From Lachnospiraceae bacterium (lineage in GTDB: Bacteria; Bacillota; Clostridia; Lachnospirales; Lachnospiraceae), in contig CABJAB010000002.1 of the NCBI GenBank assembly GCA_902363445.1, forward strand, positions 62,001 to 126,000: a DNA stretch of 64,000 nt. Direction: 5' to 3'. The position numbers were made by a program, and so were the translations under genes. Below the pieces are notes generated by a model, which searched no databases, was not told the origin of the DNA, and saw only the letters and a program-made list of their open reading frames with translations. Shown here piece by piece: positions 8,534 to 17,118 of the stretch (positions are counted from its first letter, which is position 1; each line of letters opens with the position of its first letter).

Positions 8534-9844
8534 CCCATGATGGCCCTTCTGTTCGGCACGCATCTGCTCCTGACCATCCGTCTCCGGGTGCCTCAGCGGA
8601 AAATATTCAAGGCTCTCCGGCTGTCAGTGACGGAGGATGAGGATAGCGAGGGGGAGATGAGCCAGTTCGGGGCCCTTGCGACGGCTCTGGCCGCGACGCT
8701 CGGCACGGGAAATATCATCGGGGTATCCATAGCCGTTGCGATGGGAGGTCCGGGAGCGGTGGCCTGGTGCTGGCTGACCGGCGTATTCGGCATGGCGACG
8801 AAATACGGGGAATCTCTGCTGTCTGTGAAGTACCGTGTGAAGGATAAAGACGGAGGATATGTGGGCGGGCCCATGTATGTGATGGAGAATGTACTGCATT
8901 GTAAGCCGCTGGCTGTGATTTTTGCATTTTTCGCGATCTGCGCCACCTTTGGCACCGGCTGTACCGTACAGGCCAATGCCATCAGCAGCGTCATGAGTAC
9001 GGCGTTTGATGTAAAGCCGGCGGTTACGGGCGCCGTGGTATCGGTTCTGGCGGCCATTGTAATGCTGGGCGGCGCGAAAGCCGTTTCCCGGGCGTGTGAG
9101 AAGCTTGTGCCTTTTATGGCCATATTTTATATGGCGGGGAGCGGGGCCCTTTTATTCATAAACCGGGCGTATCTGTTTCCGGCTCTGAAGCTTATTGTGA
9201 CGGCGGCGTTCACACCGAGGGCAGCTCTGGGAGGATTTGTGGGCAGTACGATTCTTACGGCGTCCCGACATGGAATCGCGAGAGGGTTGTTTTCCGATGA
9301 GTCAGGCCTTGGAACCGCACCGATGGCGGCGGCCAGCGCCAGGACCAGGAACTCCGTGAGGCAGGCGCTGGTGTCCATGACAGGTACGTTCTGGGATACG
9401 GTGGTGTTCTGCGCCGTGACCGGCATTGTGATCGTGTCCTCCATGCTTCACAAACCTGCGGTGTTTAACGGACTTTCAGGCGGCCAGCTGGCAGAGCAGT
9501 CCTTTGGTCTTATGAATCAGTACGGCCACGTTATTTTTGCCGTATCGCTGGTCATTTTTGCCTTTGCCACCATTTTAGGATGGAGCTTTTATGGCGAACG
9601 GGCGGTCATATATCTGTTTGGAAGCCGAGGCATCAAATATTACCGGCTGATCTATCTGGCCGCGCTGTTTGCGGGAGCTGTGGCGTCCATGGGAGTGATC
9701 TGGGAATTCTCCGATCTGCTGAACGGACTGATGGCGGTACCGAACCTCATCTGCCTGCTGATCCTGCAGGGTGTGATCGTAAAAGAGACCAGATATTTTC
9801 TATGGGGCGGCCATTTGGACGAAAAAGAAGAGCTGGGTGAATAA
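8480..9844 (+). CDS. Amino acid (alanine/glycine):cation symporter, AGCS family
   Basis: A 454-residue polytopic membrane protein with the AGCS signatures: an N-terminal N-FVWG-PM segment, GTGNIIGVSIA near residue 75, GGPGAVAWCW near 90, and the GLFSDESGLGTAPMAAAS motif near 275. The family imports alanine or glycine with Na+ or H+. The start agrees with the family's N-terminus even though no ribosome site precedes it and the codon is buried in an inverted repeat. No terminator was seen between this gene and the T-box promoter downstream. Confidence 0.92.
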   Translation: MKVLENLLGLCNNFVWGIPMMALLFGTHLLLTIRLRVPQRKIFKALRLSVTEDEDSEGEMSQFGALATALAATLGTGNIIGVSIAVAMGGPGAVAWCWLTGVFGMATKYGESLLSVKYRVKDKDGGYVGGPMYVMENVLHCKPLAVIFAFFAICATFGTGCTVQANAISSVMSTAFDVKPAVTGAVVSVLAAIVMLGGAKAVSRACEKLVPFMAIFYMAGSGALLFINRAYLFPALKLIVTAAFTPRAALGGFVGSTILTASRHGIARGLFSDESGLGTAPMAAASARTRNSVRQALVSMTGTFWDTVVFCAVTGIVIVSSMLHKPAVFNGLSGGQLAEQSFGLMNQYGHVIFAVSLVIFAFATILGWSFYGERAVIYLFGSRGIKYYRLIYLAALFAGAVASMGVIWEFSDLLNGLMAVPNLICLLILQGVIVKETRYFLWGGHLDEKEELGE

Positions 9845-9870
9845 GAATGTAAAACAAAGGGAAAAATGAA

Positions 9871-9899
9871 TTGACAAAATAAATTCTGTATTATAAAAT
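9871..9899 (+). promoter_or_regulatory. Promoter of the T-box-aspS unit
   Basis: TTGACA (9871-9876), a 17-base spacer and TAAAAT (9894-9899). It lies about 15 bases before the first T-box stem. Confidence 0.85.
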
Positions 9900-9909
9900 A
9901 CGGTAAAGG

Positions 9910-10173
9910 CAATGACGGAGAGAAGTAGTATAGATTATCGTTCCCAGTGAGCAGGCGGCAGTGAGAATCCTGTAAAGTGAATCTATATGAATAACACTCT
10001 AACAGCTGCAATCTGAACTCCGTTCTGACGGACAGTAGGTGCGCCGTGAGCTGGGCGTGAATCAGCAGACCATGAGGGGACTGCCGTTTGGACGGCGGTA
10101 AATCAGGTGGTACCGCGGACATGAAAGCTGTTCGTCCTGAAAGTGAAATTTCCGGACGGCAGCTTATTTTTTG
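9910..10173 (+). promoter_or_regulatory. T-box riboswitch, specifier AAC (Asn)
   Basis: A complete T-box leader. Stem I spans about 9913-10002 with GAGAAGTAGTA on its 5' side. The specifier region reads GAA-T-AAC-ACTC, which gives AAC at 9993-9995. The universal T-box sequence AGGTGGTACCGCGG is at 10105-10118, and a terminator follows. Uncharged tRNA pairing with both the specifier and the T-box bulge should stabilise the antiterminator. AAC specifies tRNA-Asn, although the gene downstream encodes an aspartyl-tRNA synthetase. The specifier was placed by its fixed flanks, so an independent fold is the proper check. Confidence 0.9.
10125..10173 (+). terminator. T-box leader terminator
   Basis: AAGCTG plus CGTCC pair with GGACGGCAGCTT around a loop, followed by ATTTTTTG. 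It overlaps the region after the T-box sequence, as expected for a terminator/antiterminator switch. Confidence 0.85.
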
Positions 10174-10201
10174 TTCTTAAAAAGTAAAGGAGAAAGAGAA
10201 A

Positions 10202-11947
10202 ATGTCAGACATGTATCGAAACAAGACCATGGACCAGATCAGAGAAGGGGACGTGGGAGCTGAACTGAAAATAGCAGGCTGGGTGGAAAATATCCGTGAC
10301 CACGGAGGCGTGTCTTTCATCGATTTACGCGATATGTACGGAGTGATGCAGGTTGTCTTAAAGGATACCGGCCTTTTAAAGGGAATTCGTAAGGAGGAGT
10401 GCATTTCCGCAGAAGGATTGATTCAACACCGGGATGAGGAGACATATAACCCGAAGATCCCCACCGGTACCATCGAATTGGAGGCGCACAGCATCAAAGT
10501 GCTTGGCAAGGTCTACCGGGATCTGCCCTTTGAGGTGACTGCATCCAAAGACATTCGGGAGGATGTCCGTTTGAAATACCGCTATCTGGATCTCCGGAAC
10601 CAAAAGGTAAAGGAAAATATCCTGTTCCGTTCCAAAGTCATACGTTACCTTAGGGAAAAGATGACAGAGATGGGGTTTGTGGAAATTCAGACGCCGATCC
10701 TCTGTGCTTCTTCTCCGGAGGGAGCCAGGGATTATATCGTTCCTTCCAGGAAATACAAAGGAAAGTTCTATGCTCTGCCCCAGGCGCCCCAGCAGTATAA
10801 ACAGCTTCTGATGGTATCTGGTTTCGATAAATATTTTCAGATCGCGCCTTGCTTCCGTGATGAGGATGCCCGTGCGGACCGTTCCCCGGGAGAGTTTTAT
10901 CAGCTGGATTTTGAGATGAGCTTTGCCACTCAGGAGGATGTGTTCCGAGTGGGAGAGGAAGTGCTGACCGGGGCATTTAAAGAGTTCGCGCCGGAGGGCT
11001 ATGAGATTACCGAGGCGCCTTATCCGGTCATCAGCTATAAGCAGGCCATGCTGGAATTCGGCACGGATAAGCCGGACCTTCGGAACCCGCTGCGGATATT
11101 GGATGTGACGGAATTTTTCCAGGGCTGTACCTTTAAGCCTTTTCATAAGAAGACGGTACGGGCGATCAAGGTCCACGCGAAGCTGTCCAAGGGCTTCCAT
11201 GAAAAGCTTTTGAAGTTCGCTCAGTCGATCGGCATGGGCGGTCTGGGCTACCTGGAGGTAAAGGAGGACATGTCCTATAAGGGACCGATCGATAAATTCA
11301 TCCCCGATGAAAAAAAGACGGAGCTGGCAGAGCTGGCGGGACTCGCTGCGGATGATGTGATCTTCTTTGTGGCCGATAATGAGGAAAGAGCGGCAAAATA
11401 CGCGGGACAGATTCGAAATGAGCTGGGCGAGCGGCTGGAACTCATAGAAAAGAAAGCGTACCGTTTCTGCTATGTCAACGATTTCCCGATGTTTGAGCTG
11501 GATGAGGAGACTAAGAAGGTCGGGTTCACTCATAATCCGTTCTCTATGCCGCAGGGCGGCCTGGAAGCGCTGAATACGAAGGATCCTCTGGATATCCTGG
11601 CTTATCAGTATGATATTGTCTGCAATGGCGTGGAGCTGTCCTCAGGGGCTGTCCGGAACCATGATATGGATGTCATGGTGAAAGCCTTCGAAATTGCCGG
11701 ATATGATGAGGAGACACTGAAGAATAAATTCGGCGCTCTTTACAATGCGTTCCAGTTTGGCGCGCCGCCCCACGCAGGTATGGCTCCGGGAGTCGACAGG
11801 ATGATCATGCTTTTGAGAAACGAAGAGAATATCCGCGAGGTGATCGCGTTCCCCATGAGCGGGGCGGCCCAGGATCTGATGTGCGGCGCGCCGGGAGAAG
11901 TGACGGAGCAGCAGCTCAGAGAGGTCCACATTAAGGTGCGTCAGTAA
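10202..11947 (+). CDS. aspS: Aspartyl-tRNA synthetase, probably non-discriminating (Asp/Asn)
   Basis: A 581-residue bacterial-type class II synthetase. An OB-fold anticodon-binding domain comes first. The catalytic core has FRDEDARADR (motif 2), a GAD insertion domain, and motif 3 with GAPPHAGMAPGVDRM. It joins Asp to tRNA-Asp. Two features suggest it also makes Asp-tRNA-Asn for the amidotransferase route: the T-box specifier is AAC, and the anticodon-binding loop reads RDHGG with His34, where Asp-only enzymes such as E. coli have RDLGS. His at this place marks non-discriminating enzymes of the Pseudomonas type. The start follows AAAGGAG. Confidence 0.93.
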   Translation: MSDMYRNKTMDQIREGDVGAELKIAGWVENIRDHGGVSFIDLRDMYGVMQVVLKDTGLLKGIRKEECISAEGLIQHRDEETYNPKIPTGTIELEAHSIKVLGKVYRDLPFEVTASKDIREDVRLKYRYLDLRNQKVKENILFRSKVIRYLREKMTEMGFVEIQTPILCASSPEGARDYIVPSRKYKGKFYALPQAPQQYKQLLMVSGFDKYFQIAPCFRDEDARADRSPGEFYQLDFEMSFATQEDVFRVGEEVLTGAFKEFAPEGYEITEAPYPVISYKQAMLEFGTDKPDLRNPLRILDVTEFFQGCTFKPFHKKTVRAIKVHAKLSKGFHEKLLKFAQSIGMGGLGYLEVKEDMSYKGPIDKFIPDEKKTELAELAGLAADDVIFFVADNEERAAKYAGQIRNELGERLELIEKKAYRFCYVNDFPMFELDEETKKVGFTHNPFSMPQGGLEALNTKDPLDILAYQYDIVCNGVELSSGAVRNHDMDVMVKAFEIAGYDEETLKNKFGALYNAFQFGAPPHAGMAPGVDRMIMLLRNEENIREVIAFPMSGAAQDLMCGAPGEVTEQQLREVHIKVRQ

Positions 11948-11984
11948 AAAATAAGCGGCCAGCCTTTTATATACGGGGTATAGA

Positions 11985-12027
11985 AAAGGACATTTCCGAA
12001 AGCCTTTGGACTTTGGAAATGTCCTTT
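11985..12027. terminator. Bidirectional terminator between aspS and the MATE gene
   Basis: AAAGGACATTTCC (11985-11997) and GGAAATGTCCTTT (12015-12027) form a 13-bp stem flanked by A and T residues on either side, serving both convergent genes. Confidence 0.85.
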
Positions 12028-12037
12028 GTCATACCAT

Positions 12038-13438
12038 TTATACCGTTTTCATCGGCGAATCGTCTCTGAGCGGAGGCGGGACTTCGTGCATACGCCTGTC
12101 CAAGTGCTTCTGGAATATGAGGAAAAAGGAGACTGTTGCGGCGATAGAACCCAGGATATCACAGAGCGGCTCCGCATAAAAGGCATTTCTGGCGCCGAGA
12201 AACGCGGGCAGCGCCAGCACGAAGATTACATAGGAGCCCTTTCGGAACATGGAAAGGGTCAGCGCAGCCCTCGTGCACCCCAGAGCTGTCAGACCGTCCA
12301 CAAAAGCATATTGGAAGCTGAGAGGGATAATGGATAAGGTACATACATGGATTCCCCAGACTGCCATGCGGATCTGAGAGGGATCGCTGGTAAATATCCG
12401 GGCGAAATAAGCGGGCAGCAGCCGGGAGATAAGGAACATGACAGAGGTGAAGATCAGGCAGAGCATCAGGATATACCTTTCTGCCAGCTTGATCCGGTCC
12501 GCCTGCTTTGCTCCGTAATTATAGCTTAAGATCGCCTGAGTGCCGCTGGATATACCAAGCATGGTGGAAGTGATGATCAGCATATAGCTCTGGATGATCG
12601 TGCCGGCTGTGATCAGCAGGTCACCTTCTGCTGGTCCGCCGTAACGCTGCAGAGAGCTGTTCAGCACGATCATGATGATGCTGTCGGTGGCCATGATAAG
12701 AAAAGGGGAGATCCCCAGGTGGATGATCCGCCGCATGAGTGAGGAAGAATAGTTTCCAAAGGTAATGCGGACGGGCGCCTTCCGTCCAAACAGAAAGGAG
12801 AGGGCGAACAGGCAGGAAAACATCTGGGACAGAACCGTGGCCACGGCGGCGCCTGCCACACCCATCCGTAAAACAAAGATGAAGATGGGATCCAGGATGA
12901 TGTTTGAAACCGCGCCGATCAGTACGGTCACCATGCTGACAGAAGCGAAGCCCTGGCAGGTGATGAAATAATTGAGTCCGACGGCCATCAGGGCAAAAAA
13001 GGTCCCGAGAGTATAGATGGTCATATAGGTATTGGCATAAGGGAATGTGACGGCGCTGGCGCCGAACCACATAAGCAGCTTGTTTTTAAGGAGGAGAAAC
13101 AGAAGCGTGAGGACGGCAGACACAGCCGCCAGCATCAGAAAGCTGTTGGACAGTATGGTTTCCGCCTCTTTTTTTCGTCCCTCGCCCAGACGCATGGAAA
13201 AAAGAATAGAGCCTCCCAAGCCAATGAGGGAACCGAAGGAAGTCAGAAGAGTCACGATGGGGCCGCAGACGCCTGCGCCTGCGAGAGCGAGTCCTCCCAC
13301 CTGCGGAATATTGCCGATGAACATCCGGTCTACGATATTGTATAGGACGTTGACGAAGTTGGCGATCATGGTCGGTATGGCCAAATGCAGCACAAGAGAG
13401 AATACGGAATCTTTCCCTAAATTCACCTGCGTTTTCAT
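12038..13438 (-). CDS. MATE-family multidrug efflux transporter
   Basis: A 466-residue protein with about twelve membrane helices in two related halves. The N-terminus (LALAIPTMI-like segment, NIVDRMFIG) and the AGAGVCGPI loop are typical of the MATE branch common in gut Clostridia. It probably exports cationic drugs or metabolites with Na+ or H+. It starts after AGGGGGA and has its own promoter at 13490-13518. It ends at the bidirectional terminator shared with aspS. The substrate is unknown. Confidence 0.9.
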   Translation of the reverse strand: MKTQVNLGKDSVFSLVLHLAIPTMIANFVNVLYNIVDRMFIGNIPQVGGLALAGAGVCGPIVTLLTSFGSLIGLGGSILFSMRLGEGRKKEAETILSNSFLMLAAVSAVLTLLFLLLKNKLLMWFGASAVTFPYANTYMTIYTLGTFFALMAVGLNYFITCQGFASVSMVTVLIGAVSNIILDPIFIFVLRMGVAGAAVATVLSQMFSCLFALSFLFGRKAPVRITFGNYSSSLMRRIIHLGISPFLIMATDSIIMIVLNSSLQRYGGPAEGDLLITAGTIIQSYMLIITSTMLGISSGTQAILSYNYGAKQADRIKLAERYILMLCLIFTSVMFLISRLLPAYFARIFTSDPSQIRMAVWGIHVCTLSIIPLSFQYAFVDGLTALGCTRAALTLSMFRKGSYVIFVLALPAFLGARNAFYAEPLCDILGSIAATVSFFLIFQKHLDRRMHEVPPPLRDDSPMKTV

Positions 13439-13489
13439 ATGTAGAAATCCCCCTGAAAATTGATCATGCGGTCAGGCGCACACGAGGGT

Positions 13490-13518
13490 ACTATAGCAGA
13501 AAAATCAGGGAGAGGCAA
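13490..13518 (-). promoter_or_regulatory. Promoter of the MATE gene
   Basis: On the minus strand, TTGCCT (13518-13513), 17 bases and TATAGT (13495-13490). It lies some 30 bases from the left end of repeat copy 2. Confidence 0.6.
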
Positions 13519-13550
13519 GCGGATTTTTGGGTTCTTTTAAGGTATGATGC

Positions 13551-14067
13551 AAAACACTTTTTGGAATCATTTTTTAATAAGCTCCGATTAAGCTCCAGTT
13601 AGGCACCGGCAGAAGTTCCGGGCCGTCACGATTTCGGTTCGCTGGCGATGCAGGGGCCGCTTTATCCCCGCTCCGGCAGTACCGCTCACATGTCGACGGA
13701 AAATCCTGATGATTTTTCGTCTCCTGTTCGCTCAGAAACGGAATCGGTAGTTCCATTTCTGCCTCCCTCCGCCTGGGGAACATTGGCCGCCGCCCTGCGG
13801 CGCTCACCTTTAGGCCGGTCCGGAATCTTTTTGCCGGTGCCCTTCCTGCCGCACCATTCTGGATGACTTCCATTCCTTTGATTCTATAAAAGGATTCGAT
13901 ATCCACACAGCCCGCGCGCCTTATGGCAGCGGGCTGCGGTGAGCCGCCCTAATGGCTTTGGAGGCAAACGAGCGCTTATTTCGGTGCGGAAGAAAGAGCA
14001 GGAGTCGGATTTCCTCCTGCCTTTAAAGCGGACAAAGAAAACTTGTTTGAAAGGTATTCAAAGGTAT
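13551..14067 (+). repeat. Long structured intergenic repeat, copy 2 (internal deletion)
   Basis: This copy runs from AAAACACTTTTTG to the shared right end AAAACTTGTTTGAAAGG. It lacks about 200 bases that copies 1, 3 and 4 have between a GAGCAGGAG-type sequence and TCGGATTTCC; in copy 2 these two are fused near 14001-14005. Helices are kept: GACGGAAAATC/GATTTTTCGTC (13695-13705 with 13711-13721) and CAGCCCGC/GCGGGCTG (13908-13915 with 13929-13936), both with paired changes relative to copy 1. The right end lies about five bases from the stop codon of the chromate transporter gene. Nothing else was seen in this 630-base gap except the MATE promoter. Confidence 0.85.
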
Positions 14068-14072
14068 GGTCT

Positions 14073-14627
14073 TCAGTACAGAATCCCCCCTAAGATTCCG
14101 GTGGCCACCATGAGAAGGATAGGATTGACTTTCCATTTTCTCAGGACAAACAGGCAGACACCGAAGACGATGACTGCGATCCAGTCTATTGCAGCGCCCG
14201 CCTGTACCGTGCTGCTGCCGGTGAAGGTCAGCAGGAGGATGGTGACAGCGGCGGAGACGATCAGGCCGAGAGAGGCAGATTTAAGGCCGTTTAAAACTTC
14301 CAGGGCATAGGTCGAGGTGCGGTGCTTTTGAAAGAAACGGTAGAGCAGGATAGAAAGGCAGATTCCGGAGATGATACATCCCAGAGTAGCCGCTATGGCG
14401 CCCGGAAGCCCCGCAATCTGTATGCCGACAAAGGTGGAGGTATTGACGGCCAGGGGACCCGGCGTCATCTGGGAAATGGTGATGATGTCGGTGAAGGTCT
14501 GCTGGGTGACCCAGCCATGCCTGTTTACCACCTGTTCCTGTATCAGAGGGATGATCGCATATCCGCCTCCGATGCTGAAAAGCCCAATCTGAGAAAAAAC
14601 GCCCAGTAGTTTAAGTAAAAGATTCAT
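14073..14627 (-). CDS. Chromate transporter half-protein, second subunit (ChrA family)
   Basis: A 184-residue CHR-domain protein with about six membrane helices. It has the motif FSIGGGYAIIPLIQ near the N-terminus and the MTPGPLAVN motif around residue 53. Two short CHR proteins encoded side by side are known to work together as a heterodimer. Its start lies inside the end of the upstream partner gene (17-base overlap), so translation is probably coupled. The family is named for chromate efflux, but the physiological substrate in gut anaerobes is unclear. Its stop codon is almost touching the right end of repeat copy 2. Confidence 0.88.
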   Translation of the reverse strand: MNLLLKLLGVFSQIGLFSIGGGYAIIPLIQEQVVNRHGWVTQQTFTDIITISQMTPGPLAVNTSTFVGIQIAGLPGAIAATLGCIISGICLSILLYRFFQKHRTSTYALEVLNGLKSASLGLIVSAAVTILLLTFTGSSTVQAGAAIDWIAVIVFGVCLFVLRKWKVNPILLMVATGILGGILY

Positions 14628-15243
14628 CGCATTTTTCCTTTCTCTGTCTTTGCCATATACGCAGGATACAAAGCAGGCAGCAGACGATCAGAATCAGAGC
14701 CACATTGATGTTCAGGAAAAAGACCGCGCAGAATGCGGCGGGTACCATAGCGGTCAGGAGGATGGAACGTTCTTTAAGTACCATGGCGCACATGTCGGCC
14801 ACCAGGTCTACGATCAGCGCGGCGACTCCCGCCTGCATTCCTTTCAATATAGCCGCGATCAAAAGATTGGACGCGAAGGCGGCGTACCAGAGAGAAACAA
14901 GTGATAGTATGGCGAAAGGCGGAATGACCGCGGCGGCGCAGCTTATGACCGCGCCGGCTAATCCGGCCGTATGATATCCGGCCAGGGCGGACAGATTGAT
15001 CGCAATAGCCCCCGGGGTCGATTGGGCGACGGCGGCCATGGATACAAGCTCTTCTTCGGTGAACAACCGTTTTTGGAATACAAAATATTTTCGGATCATG
15101 GGAACCACGACGTACCCCCCGCCGAAGGTGAATGTACTGATAAACAGATTGACACGGAAGAGCCAGAACCAAAGCCGGCAGGATTCTTTGAAGCAGGGCT
15201 TTGGAGATTCTTCTGAGGGGACTGTGTTTTGGGATACAGACAT
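14611..15243 (-). CDS. Chromate transporter half-protein, first subunit (ChrA family)
   Basis: A 210-residue CHR-domain protein. It has STFTFGGGYVVVPMI and the QSTPGAIAIN motif, the counterparts of the motifs in the second subunit. The start at 15243 follows AAGGAGG by eight bases; the frame is open further upstream but without a ribosome site. It is transcribed divergently from a LysR-type gene from an overlapping promoter region, which suggests that this regulator controls the pair. Confidence 0.88.
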   Translation of the reverse strand: MSVSQNTVPSEESPKPCFKESCRLWFWLFRVNLFISTFTFGGGYVVVPMIRKYFVFQKRLFTEEELVSMAAVAQSTPGAIAINLSALAGYHTAGLAGAVISCAAAVIPPFAILSLVSLWYAAFASNLLIAAILKGMQAGVAALIVDLVADMCAMVLKERSILLTAMVPAAFCAVFFLNINVALILIVCCLLCILRIWQRQRKEKCDESFT

Positions 15244-15303
15244 GTCTGTGTCCTCCTTTCCAATTCTTGTTGATTTGCAGGCCTTATGGAAGCCTCCTGA
15301 ATC

Positions 15304-15342
15304 ATTATAGGCCTTGATATGGTATTCGTAAAATGATATAAT
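15304..15342. promoter_or_regulatory. Overlapping divergent promoters (chr pair and LysR gene)
   Basis: Rightward: TTGATA (15314-15319), 17 bases, TATAAT (15337-15342). Leftward on the minus strand: TTTACG (15332-15327), 17 bases, TATAAT (15309-15304). The two promoters interlock, so one bound regulator could control both directions, as is usual for LysR-type proteins. Confidence 0.75.
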
Positions 15343-15394
15343 TTTAAGATATCCATTAATAAAATTCATGGGTTTGAAAAACGGAGGAAAGTTC

Positions 15395-16309
15395 ATGGCG
15401 ATGACACTGCGGCATTTTCGAATATTGCAGACGGTGGCGGAAACGGGCAGTTTCACAAAAGCGGCGGACAGGCTTTATATTACCCAGTCTGCCGTATCCC
15501 ATGCCATTCGGGAAATGGAAGAGGAGGCTGGTACAGAGCTGTTTGACCGGCTTCCCAGAAATGTGCGCCTGACGCCGTGCGGACAGCTTCTGCTGGAAGA
15601 GGTCACACCGATTCTGGCCTCCTGCGATGCATTGGAGGCGCATATGGGACGCCTGGAATATCAGGCTCCCCTGCGCATCGTATCCAGTATCACCATTGCT
15701 TCCTTCTGGCTTCCGGAGGCCCTGCGGAGATTCCACTCGGAATGGCCGGATACGGAAGTGTACGTGGACGTGGCTCCGGCCGCCGCTGCCATGGATCTTC
15801 TGCAGAAGGGAAAAGCAGATTTGGCGCTGACGGAAGGAACACTGCCGCAGGGGGCTTATATCTGCGAGATATTTGCTTCCTATTCTATGAAGATCCTTTG
15901 TGCCCCCGGTTATCGAAAAAACCCGGGGCCGGCGGATGCAAAGGAACTGAGTCAGGAAAAGCTGCTGCTTCGGGAAAAAGGGAGCGCGGTCCGGGACACT
16001 TTTGACAGCGCTTTGTATTTGAACGGATATGCCGCTTATCCGAGATGGACGAGTGTAAATTCCCAGGCGCTCATTGAAGCGGCAAAGGCAGGTCTGGGAA
16101 TCACCGTGCTTCCCGAGCCTCTCGTAGAAAAAGAGATAAGAAAAGGAGAGCTCATTGAGCTGGAGATACCGGATTTCAAGCTGGAGAATGAGCTGATCGC
16201 GGTCCGCCACCGGAGCAAATATGTGACCATGCCGATGCGCGGACTGCTTAAATCTGTTCGCTCATGTAAGGGCAGAACCGTAAAAGGACAAGGAATCCCC
16301 CAAATCTGA
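15395..16309 (+). CDS. LysR-family transcriptional regulator
   Basis: A 304-residue LysR-type protein: N-terminal winged helix-turn-helix (AETGSFTKAADRLYITQSAVS) and a C-terminal effector-binding domain of the periplasmic-binding-protein fold. The start follows GGAGG by seven bases; another ATG two codons later is possible. It is divergent from the chromate transporter pair with interlocked promoters, so it is probably their regulator. The effector is not known. Confidence 0.9.
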   Translation: MAMTLRHFRILQTVAETGSFTKAADRLYITQSAVSHAIREMEEEAGTELFDRLPRNVRLTPCGQLLLEEVTPILASCDALEAHMGRLEYQAPLRIVSSITIASFWLPEALRRFHSEWPDTEVYVDVAPAAAAMDLLQKGKADLALTEGTLPQGAYICEIFASYSMKILCAPGYRKNPGPADAKELSQEKLLLREKGSAVRDTFDSALYLNGYAAYPRWTSVNSQALIEAAKAGLGITVLPEPLVEKEIRKGELIELEIPDFKLENELIAVRHRSKYVTMPMRGLLKSVRSCKGRTVKGQGIPQI

Positions 16310-16365
16310 CATGCCTTGTCTTGTCCTGTCAAAAAAAATAAAAAAGTGTAAAAGCACTACGAAAG

Positions 16366-17046
16366 ATGTCCCTGCATAAAGTAATAGAAAGAACTTGCCG
16401 GGGTAGCCTTTTCATGAAAACCTTCTTAAAGCCCTTGACTATTTCAGAGGAACGTACATTTTTGGAGCAGCTGAAGCAAGGGGAGCGGGAAGCGAAAGAT
16501 GTGCTGGTGGAGCGCAATATGCGCCTGGTGGCACATATTGTAAAGAAATACAGCCAGACGGATTATGAGATGGAGGATCTGATCTCTATCGGCACCATCG
16601 GTTTGATCAAAGCCGTGGATACCTTTAATCCCGACCGGGCAAACAGGCTGGGGACGTATGCGGCGAAGTGCATCGATAATGAGATCCTCATGTTCCTCCG
16701 GGCTGAGCGGAAGAAAGGTCGGGAGGTTTCGCTTTATGAGCCCATTGGTACGGACAAAGAGGGCAATGTTATCAGCCTGGTAGACATCATTGAAGCAGAG
16801 TGTAAGGACGTGGCGGAAAAAATATCCACGGACCAGGACATCAAGAGGATGCACGAAGCCTATGGGGAGATACTGAGTGACCGGGAGAAACAGGTGATCG
16901 CCATGCGGTACGGCCTGTTTGGGGGAAAAGAACATACACAGCGGGAGGTGGCCTCTGTTCTCGGAATCAGCCGCTCCTATGTGAGCAGGATAGAGAAGGG
17001 AGCGCTTCTTAAACTGCGTGATGTGATGGACAGGAAAAGCTTGTGA
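16366..17046 (+). CDS. sigK: Sporulation-type RNA polymerase sigma factor, SigK-like
   Basis: A 226-residue sigma-70-family protein with regions 2 (NMRLVAHIVKKYSQ, DLISIGTIGLIKAV, TYAAKCIDNEILM) and 4 (DREKQVIAMRYG, TQREVASVLGISRSYVSRIEKGALLKL). The spacing and the EPIGTDKEGN-ISL-DI segment match SigK, the late mother-cell factor of spore formers. The start is uncertain. ATG 16366 would give 16 residues before MKTFLKPLT; ATG 16414 would give a short form. Neither has a strong ribosome site, and a long membrane-type pro-sequence as in Bacillus is absent. No site-specific recombination element interrupts the gene. Confidence 0.85.
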   Translation: MSLHKVIERTCRGSLFMKTFLKPLTISEERTFLEQLKQGEREAKDVLVERNMRLVAHIVKKYSQTDYEMEDLISIGTIGLIKAVDTFNPDRANRLGTYAAKCIDNEILMFLRAERKKGREVSLYEPIGTDKEGNVISLVDIIEAECKDVAEKISTDQDIKRMHEAYGEILSDREKQVIAMRYGLFGGKEHTQREVASVLGISRSYVSRIEKGALLKLRDVMDRKSL

Positions 17047-17118
17047 AGCGGACGGCATTATGATATGATATGCAAAATACGGATGCCTGCGGAACGCCAG
17101 GTACGAGGAGGATGACAT

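Noticed and set aside
9993..9995. Reading the T-box specifier as an Asp codon because the gene is aspS
   Set aside because: The fixed flanks GAA and ACTC frame AAC, and no GAC or GAT stands in that place. The Asn reading is kept and reported.
13047..13463. Long open frame on the plus strand opposite the MATE gene
   Set aside because: It is a G+C-rich shadow of the MATE coding sequence without a ribosome site or family features.
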